A DNA stretch of 64,000 bases from Actinomadura sp. NBRC 104425 (GTDB lineage Bacteria; Actinomycetota; Actinomycetes; Streptosporangiales; Streptosporangiaceae). The stretch spans positions 1 to 64,000 of the forward strand of contig NZ_BSTN01000025.1 in NCBI RefSeq assembly GCF_030269545.1. The letters run 5' to 3'. Position numbers and translations under genes: made by a program. The notes beneath the pieces are model-generated. The model was not told where the DNA came from. It did no database searches and saw only the letters and a program-made list of their open reading frames with translations. Shown here one piece after another: positions 58,127 through 64,000 of the stretch (position 1 is its first letter; every line of letters begins with the position of its first letter).

Positions 58127-58734
58127 GGGACGGCCTGATCAGGCTGTTGGAGGCGTTCGGGTTCACGGTGGTCGAGGCGGTCGACAACGGGCCGTCCCTG
58201 GTGCGGGCGCTGACCACCCACCGTCCCGATGTCGCGGTGGTGGACGTGCGGCTGCCGCCGACGTTCACCGACGAGGGGCTGAAGGCGGCGCTGGAGGCGC
58301 GCCGGCAGATCCCGGGGCTTCCGGTGCTGGTGCTGTCGCAGCACGTGGAGCAGCTGTACGCGCGGGAGCTGCTGTCCGACAGCTCCGGCGGCGTCGGCTA
58401 CCTGCTCAAGGACCGGGTGTCGGACGTCGGCCAGTTCGTCGACGCGGTGCGCCGGGTGGCGGGGGGCGGCACGGCCCTGGACCCGGACGTGGTGGCCCAG
58501 CTGCTGACCAAGCGGGCCCGGGAGGAGCCGCTGCAGGCGCTGACGCCGCGCGAACGCGAGGTGCTGGGCCTGATGGCCGAGGGACGGTCGAACGCGGCGA
58601 TCGCCGCCCGCCTGTTCGTGACGGAGAAGGCGATCAGCAAGCACACCAACAGCATCTTCACCAAGCTCGGCCTGGCGCCGTCGGAGGACGACAACCGCCG
58701 CGTGCTGGCCGTCCTGGCCTACCTCGGCGTCTGA
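58090..58734 (+). CDS. LuxR-type response regulator
   Basis: A 214-residue regulator with receiver phosphoacceptor D52 (VAVVDVRLPP) and a C-terminal LuxR helix-turn-helix (about 148-205, LTPREREVLGLMAEGRSNAAIA). The GTG at 58090 has GGAG five bases upstream and lies inside the end of the kinase gene. It is the partner of that kinase; targets are unknown. Confidence 0.92.
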   Translation: MRVVIAEDLALLRDGLIRLLEAFGFTVVEAVDNGPSLVRALTTHRPDVAVVDVRLPPTFTDEGLKAALEARRQIPGLPVLVLSQHVEQLYARELLSDSSGGVGYLLKDRVSDVGQFVDAVRRVAGGGTALDPDVVAQLLTKRAREEPLQALTPREREVLGLMAEGRSNAAIAARLFVTEKAISKHTNSIFTKLGLAPSEDDNRRVLAVLAYLGV

Positions 58735-58753
58735 CCGGCGGCGCCGGCCGGGT

Positions 58754-59161
58754 TCAGGCGGCCCACGGCGGGACGATGCGGTCGGCGCCCTTGGGGCCCA
58801 TCGCGCATCCGTCGCCGACGCCGTCGGGGTTGTAGACGTGGCCGCCCGCCGCCGCGGCCACCACGGCGGCGAAACCGCCTTCGGTGGTCACCCGGCGGGG
58901 CACGTCGGCGGCCATCACCACGGTGTCGCCCGCGGCCGCCTCCAGGACGCCGTCGCCCAGCTCGATCGTCGCGTCGCCGTCCAGCAGGCTCCACACCTGC
59001 TCGACGTCGGCGGCGTGCAGCGGGCCGCGTCCTCCGGCGGGCATGTCGACGCGCCAGACGGCGACCGTGCCGGTACCGCCCTGCGTGGGCGTGGCGAGGG
59101 TCGTCATCACGGCGTTGGGCGTCTGCGTCCGGCGCGCGTCGGCACCGCGTACGAGGGTCAT
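58754..59161 (-). CDS. Cupin-domain protein
   Basis: A 135-residue single-domain cupin: strands VAVWRVDMPAGG, a HAADVEQVWSLLDGDATIEL motif and AAAGDTVVMAADVPRRVTT. Metal ligands are partly conserved (His in LHAADVEQ). AGGAG precedes the ATG. It is divergent from a MarR regulator with shared operator repeats, so it is probably under its control. Enzymatic or binding role unknown. Confidence 0.85.
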   Translation of the reverse strand: MTLVRGADARRTQTPNAVMTTLATPTQGGTGTVAVWRVDMPAGGRGPLHAADVEQVWSLLDGDATIELGDGVLEAAAGDTVVMAADVPRRVTTEGGFAAVVAAAAGGHVYNPDGVGDGCAMGPKGADRIVPPWAA

Positions 59162-59181
59162 GTCGGTTCACTCCTAGGATG

Positions 59182-59217
59182 GTCAACGAGGTTGTCCATA
59201 TAGTCAATGAGGTTGTC
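59182..59217. promoter_or_regulatory. Tandem operator in the cupin-MarR gap
   Basis: Two 15-base repeats, GTCAACGAGGTTGTC (59182-59196) and GTCAATGAGGTTGTC (59203-59217), lie 21 bases apart, two DNA turns. Each holds a CAAC-GAG-GTTG-type half palindrome. Between them TATAGT (59199-59204) could be the MarR -10, and TTGACA on the minus strand (59228-59223) a -35 for the cupin gene. A MarR dimer bound here would block both. Confidence 0.65.
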
Positions 59218-59221
59218 TTTC

Positions 59222-59686
59222 ATGTCAACTCCGGGGTACGAGCTGCCGCTGCGGCTGCTGCTGGGCTTCCGCGCGATCGTCGACGAGCTGCACGCGGAGC
59301 TGGCCGCGCAAGGGCATCCGGACCTACGCCCCATGCACGGCTTCGTGTTCCAAGCCATCGGACCGGACGGCACGACGGCCGCCGAGCTGGGCCGCCGCCT
59401 GGGCGTGTCCAAGCAGGCCGCGGGCAAGACGGTCGAGCACTTGGAACGGCTCGGGTACGTGACGAGGGTCGGGGACCCCGCCGACGCGCGGCGCAAGGTC
59501 GTCCGGCTGACCGACCGGGGCCTGGACGCGCTGGCGCGCTCGGCGCAGGGCTTCGACCGCATCCGCGAGCGCTGGGAGCGGACGCTCGGAGCCGACCGGC
59601 TCGCGGCCGTCGAAGAGGGGCTGCGCACGATGACGCCGGACGGCCACTTCCCGCTGGACGTCCCCGGCTGGTTCGCGAACCTGTGA
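59222..59686 (+). CDS. MarR-family transcriptional regulator
   Basis: A 154-residue winged-helix regulator: TTAAELGRRLGVSKQAAGKTVEHLERLGYVTR is the DNA-binding helix pair and DPADARRKVVRLTDRG the wing. An alternative ATG lies five codons upstream (59207). It is divergent from the cupin gene and probably represses it and itself. Confidence 0.92.
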   Translation: MSTPGYELPLRLLLGFRAIVDELHAELAAQGHPDLRPMHGFVFQAIGPDGTTAAELGRRLGVSKQAAGKTVEHLERLGYVTRVGDPADARRKVVRLTDRGLDALARSAQGFDRIRERWERTLGADRLAAVEEGLRTMTPDGHFPLDVPGWFANL

Positions 59687-60085
59687 ACCGGGCGCGGCAA
59701 CGCGCGCACCAGGGCACGGCGAACGCACGCCCCCGCACCGCACCGGACGCGCCCTCCGACCACGCCCCCGGACAGCCGTACCCATGGCGCCGACCGGACC
59801 CCACCACCCCCAGAATGCGGCGGGCGGCACAGCCCACATCCCGCACGGCCCCGGCAAGGCGCAGCGGACGCGCATGCCAAGGCGCGGCAGCCCCCGCCGG
59901 ACACGCCGCCTGGCCGCGCCTCCGGGCAGCCGGGCCCAGGTGTCGGGCAGATTCCACCGCCGTGCTCAGAGCGCGGCGGGCGGCGGGGCCCGCGTCCCGC
60001 GCGCGGCCGCTGCGGGTGGCGGCCGTACGTCTCCAGGCAGCCGCACAGACCAGCGAGGCGCCGCGGGCCGAGTGGCCGAAAGCCC
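59687..60085. other. Gap without a gene before the chitinase promoter
   Basis: GC-rich stretch with only low-complexity frames rich in Pro, Arg and Ala. No terminator with a strong stem was found after the MarR gene. Confidence 0.4.
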
Positions 60086-60114
60086 TTGATGGGGCGGGCG
60101 GCCCGGGCTACCAT
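60086..60114 (+). promoter_or_regulatory. Chitinase promoter
   Basis: A -35 TTGATG (60086-60091) and -10 TACCAT (60109-60114) are exactly 17 bases apart. Transcription would start near 60121, about 200 bases before the chitinase ATG. Confidence 0.65.
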
Positions 60115-60124
60115 CCGAGCTAAT

Positions 60125-60145
60125 TCTTAGGAAACTTTCCTAAGA
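60125..60145. promoter_or_regulatory. Palindromic operator of the chitinase gene
   Basis: CTTAGGAAACTTTCCTAAG is a perfect palindrome around one C; one more base pair on each side makes ten-base arms. It lies just after the predicted transcription start, an ideal repression site. From memory, GGAAA-CTTTCC palindromes precede many actinomycete glycoside hydrolase genes and bind ROK-type repressors such as CsnR; that link is unverified here. Confidence 0.75.
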
Positions 60146-60319
60146 GTGGCGCCGAACGGACGCCGTGGCCCCCCGCTGTGACCCGACCACCGTCCACTCC
60201 GCACACCCGCACACCGCGCCGCTCGAAGCGCGCACCCCCGGGCACGGCGGCACGGGCCCCGTGCTCCTCGGCCGATCGGGGTTACCGACTGGTTTCGGGG
60301 GACGAGCGAACGGAGAAGC

Positions 60320-62161
<1,842 letters not shown>

Positions 62162-62227
62162 CATCCGCCGGACCGCCCGCCGGGTGACCGCCACGCAGGC
62201 GCCTCGAGCGACCACCCGGCGGGACGC

Positions 62228-62267
62228 AGGGCCCCTGACGGCTGCGCGATCGGCCGTCAGGGGCCCT
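62228..62267 (+). terminator. Terminator downstream of the chitinase
   Basis: A perfect 15-bp stem AGGGCCCCTGACGGC with its complement and a ten-base loop, 66 bases past the stop. Confidence 0.9.
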
Positions 62268-62606
62268 TCCATGTGCGGGCCCGCTGTGCGCGCCCGCAGT
62301 GCGGCCGGCCTTCTGCACCGGTGGCCCGCGCGGGCTCGCTGCGGCGTCGGACGCGGTCCCCTCAGGTCCGGGGCGCCCCCTCGCTGTTCGCACGGCTCAC
62401 CGTGGAACCGCCGGAGCGCACCGTCGGCGTCGCGCCGGGCGGCGGCCTGGCCTCGGCGGACTGCCCGGCCGTGCGTCTGACGGGACCACGACGGGGCGGC
62501 GCGGCGTGCGGTCCCTGCCCGGCGCCGCCCCCCGTACACGCCGGGCGCGCTGCCAGGTGGTCGACCGGACACCGGCGGACCCGCATTGCCCAGTACTCCG
62601 ACTCGT
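62268..62606. other. Convergent gap, no gene seen
   Basis: No frame here is convincing on either strand; those open are rich in Arg, Pro and Ala and lack ribosome sites. Confidence 0.4.
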
Positions 62607-63182
62607 TCAGTCGGTTTTGAGCACGGCTTCGATGTCCAGGCTGATGTCGATCGAATGGGCCACCACCACGGCACCGCCGGGAACGGTGCCCTCGTCACCG
62701 ACCCCGAAGTCGAGCCGGTTGATCTTCCCGGTGGCGGTGAAACCGGCGCGGGCGCCCTTGGACGGGTCCTCCAGGAAGTAGTCGGGGCCGAAGCCGCCCA
62801 GCTCCAGGCGCAGCGGCACCGGCTTGGTCACGCCCTTGACGGTCAGCTCGCCGTCCAGCGCGAACGCGTCCCCGTCGGGCCGCAGGCCGGTGGACCGGTA
62901 GGTGATCGTCGGATACCGGTCGGCCTCGAAGAAGTCGGCGGTGCGCAGGTGCGCGTGGCGGTCGGCGTTGCCGGTGTCCACCGAGGCCACCTGGATGGTG
63001 GCGGTCACCGAGGACGCCAGCGGGTCGTCCGCGGTGACGATGTCGGCGGTGAAGTCGGCGAAGCGCCCGCGGACCTTGGCGACCATCAGGTGCCGGACCG
63101 AGAACGACACGCTGGAGTGCACCGGGTCCACGGTCCACTTCCCGGCGACGTAGCCGGGGATCTCGACAAGGTCGGCCGTCAT
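62607..63182 (-). CDS. YceI-family protein
   Basis: A 191-residue YceI beta-barrel protein. Family features are GKWTVDPVHSSVSFSVRHLMVAKVRGRF at the start, TADFFEADRYPTITYRST and LTVKGVTKPVPLRLE. It has no signal peptide, so it is cytoplasmic, unlike the periplasmic E. coli form; the fold binds isoprenoid-type lipids. AAGGAG precedes the ATG at 63182. It is divergent from an HxlR regulator. Confidence 0.94.
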   Translation of the reverse strand: MTADLVEIPGYVAGKWTVDPVHSSVSFSVRHLMVAKVRGRFADFTADIVTADDPLASSVTATIQVASVDTGNADRHAHLRTADFFEADRYPTITYRSTGLRPDGDAFALDGELTVKGVTKPVPLRLELGGFGPDYFLEDPSKGARAGFTATGKINRLDFGVGDEGTVPGGAVVVAHSIDISLDIEAVLKTD

Positions 63183-63322
63183 CGTGTCTCCTTGAGTTCT
63201 GGCTGGTAAGCGGGTTCCCCTCCATTCCTCACTTACGGAAGGGAACTGCCGCCATCCTGCGAAAAGCAGCAGCGGACGCACAAGAAGGCACTTTTTTCTG
63301 CCGTGGTCACAGGGAGGGAACC

Positions 63323-63724
63323 ATGGAGGTCAAGCCCGATGTCGGGGCGTGCAACGGTCCGGTCGCGGTCCACGCGCGGGAGATCCTCGGCCGGGTGGGC
63401 GACAAGTGGTCGCTGTACGTGATCGCGCACCTGGGCACGGAGACCAAGCGGTTCACCGAGCTCAAGAAGGAGATCGAGGGCATCAGCCAGCGGATGCTCA
63501 CCGTCACCCTGCGCGGCCTCGAACGCGACGGGCTGGTCTCCCGCACCGTCTATCCGGTGATGCCGCCGCGCGTCGACTACGCCCTCACCCCGCTCGGCCG
63601 CACCCTGCTGGACGCCGTCGGCACCCTCGTCACCTGGGTGGAGACCCACCTGGAGGAGGTCATCGAGTCCCGCGCCCGCTATGACGCCCGCGCGCGGGAG
63701 GAAGCCGCCCTGGCCGTCCGCTGA
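63323..63724 (+). CDS. HxlR-family transcriptional regulator
   Basis: A 133-residue winged-helix regulator with the HxlR core VGDKWSLYVIAHLGTETKRFTELKKEIEGISQRMLTVTLRGLERDGLVSR. AGGGAGG lies before the ATG. The divergent YceI gene is its likely target; the 140-base gap holds AT-richer bases around 63280-63300 but no clear operator. Confidence 0.93.
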   Translation: MEVKPDVGACNGPVAVHAREILGRVGDKWSLYVIAHLGTETKRFTELKKEIEGISQRMLTVTLRGLERDGLVSRTVYPVMPPRVDYALTPLGRTLLDAVGTLVTWVETHLEEVIESRARYDARAREEAALAVR

Positions 63725-63732
63725 CCCAGGGG

Positions 63733-63759
63733 GCCGCCCTTCACGAGGGAAGGGCGGCG
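63733..63759. terminator. Bidirectional terminator at the HxlR/zinc-ribbon junction
   Basis: A 10-bp perfect stem GCCGCCCTTC with its complement, six-base loop. It overlaps the stop codon of the minus-strand gene that follows. Confidence 0.75.
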
Positions 63760-64000
63760 TCGCAGAACACGCACACGTAGTGGGCGTCCTTCACCAGGTT
63801 GAGCTCCCCGCAGGGCGGGCAGTGCCGGAAGACGAACACCTCTGTGAAACCGCCGGGGTGCGACACCTGCGCCCGGTCGAGCGCAGCGGCCACGGCGGGC
63901 CGGCATCCGGACAGTACCCGGTGGACTGGTTGGTGATCTCGTTGGCGGCCCAGCGTCCGCCGTCGGCGGCGAAGGCGATCTCTCCGGCGGCCAGGACGGG
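63741..64000 (-). pseudogene. Zinc-ribbon protein gene, frameshifted and cut by the window edge
   Basis: Two minus-strand frames together give one protein-like sequence. From the edge, one frame reads GEIAFAADGGRWAANEITNQ then STGYCPD (to about 63905). The sense then jumps to another frame reading PAVAAALDRAQVSHPGGFTE, VFVFRHCPPCGELNLVKDA and HYVCVFCDAALPS before TGA at 63741-63743. CPPC and CVFC form an intact zinc ribbon. I recall streptomycete hypothetical proteins with the same NEITNQSTGYCP and HPGGFT blocks in one frame, so a single-base loss (or two-base gain) near 63903-63910 is likely. It may be a real mutation or a sequencing error. The 5' end is outside the window. Confidence 0.7.

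Overview
The window is very GC-rich chromosomal DNA from an actinomycete. GTG starts, stop-start overlaps, strong GC hairpin terminators and the conserved order of housekeeping genes all fit an actinobacterium. A filamentous member of the Streptosporangiales such as Actinomadura is the best guess, but that placement is inference from gene order and protein resemblance. No phage, plasmid, insertion sequence or CRISPR array was seen.

Left part (1-12.3 kb) is accessory: a DrrAB-type drug exporter, a large AfsR/BTAD-type regulator facing it across a shared terminator, a DUF5709 protein, a bacterial eRF1-like (Rv2629/Vms1-type) protein, a TetR regulator upstream of an MMPL transporter, an orphan acidic protein, and two identical tRNA-Ala(GGC) genes 556 bp apart.

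The core (12.3-52.7 kb, mostly minus strand) is a long actinobacterial housekeeping cluster. In transcription order it runs tig, clpP1-clpP2, clpX, valS, folC, DUF4233, MFS protein, ndk, mreB-mreC-mreD-mrdA-rodA, two radical-SAM-associated genes, rne, rplU-rpmA, obgE, proB-proA, nadD, rsfS and a histidine phosphatase. It links protein quality control, folate and nucleotide supply, rod-shape wall synthesis, RNA decay, ribosome assembly, proline and NAD synthesis. Interruptions carry the interesting content: a PaaK-like ligase and an M48 protease between proA and nadD; a second, diverged Mur-ligase/FolC-like gene back to back with folC; two membrane proteins flanking valS that share one extracellular domain, one with an octapeptide repeat; and a NarL-type two-component pair between valS and clpX.

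The right part (52.9-64 kb) is accessory again: an EamA/DMT-like membrane protein, tex, a second NarL-type two-component system, a cupin/MarR divergent pair with a visible operator, a secreted CBM2-FnIII-GH18 chitinase with a clear promoter and palindromic operator, YceI, an HxlR regulator, and at the right edge a zinc-ribbon gene that appears frameshifted.

No clear new multi-gene system was found. The best leads are the valS-flanking paralogous domain proteins, the diverged Mur-ligase paralogue, the frameshifted edge gene and several short tandem repeats at gene boundaries.
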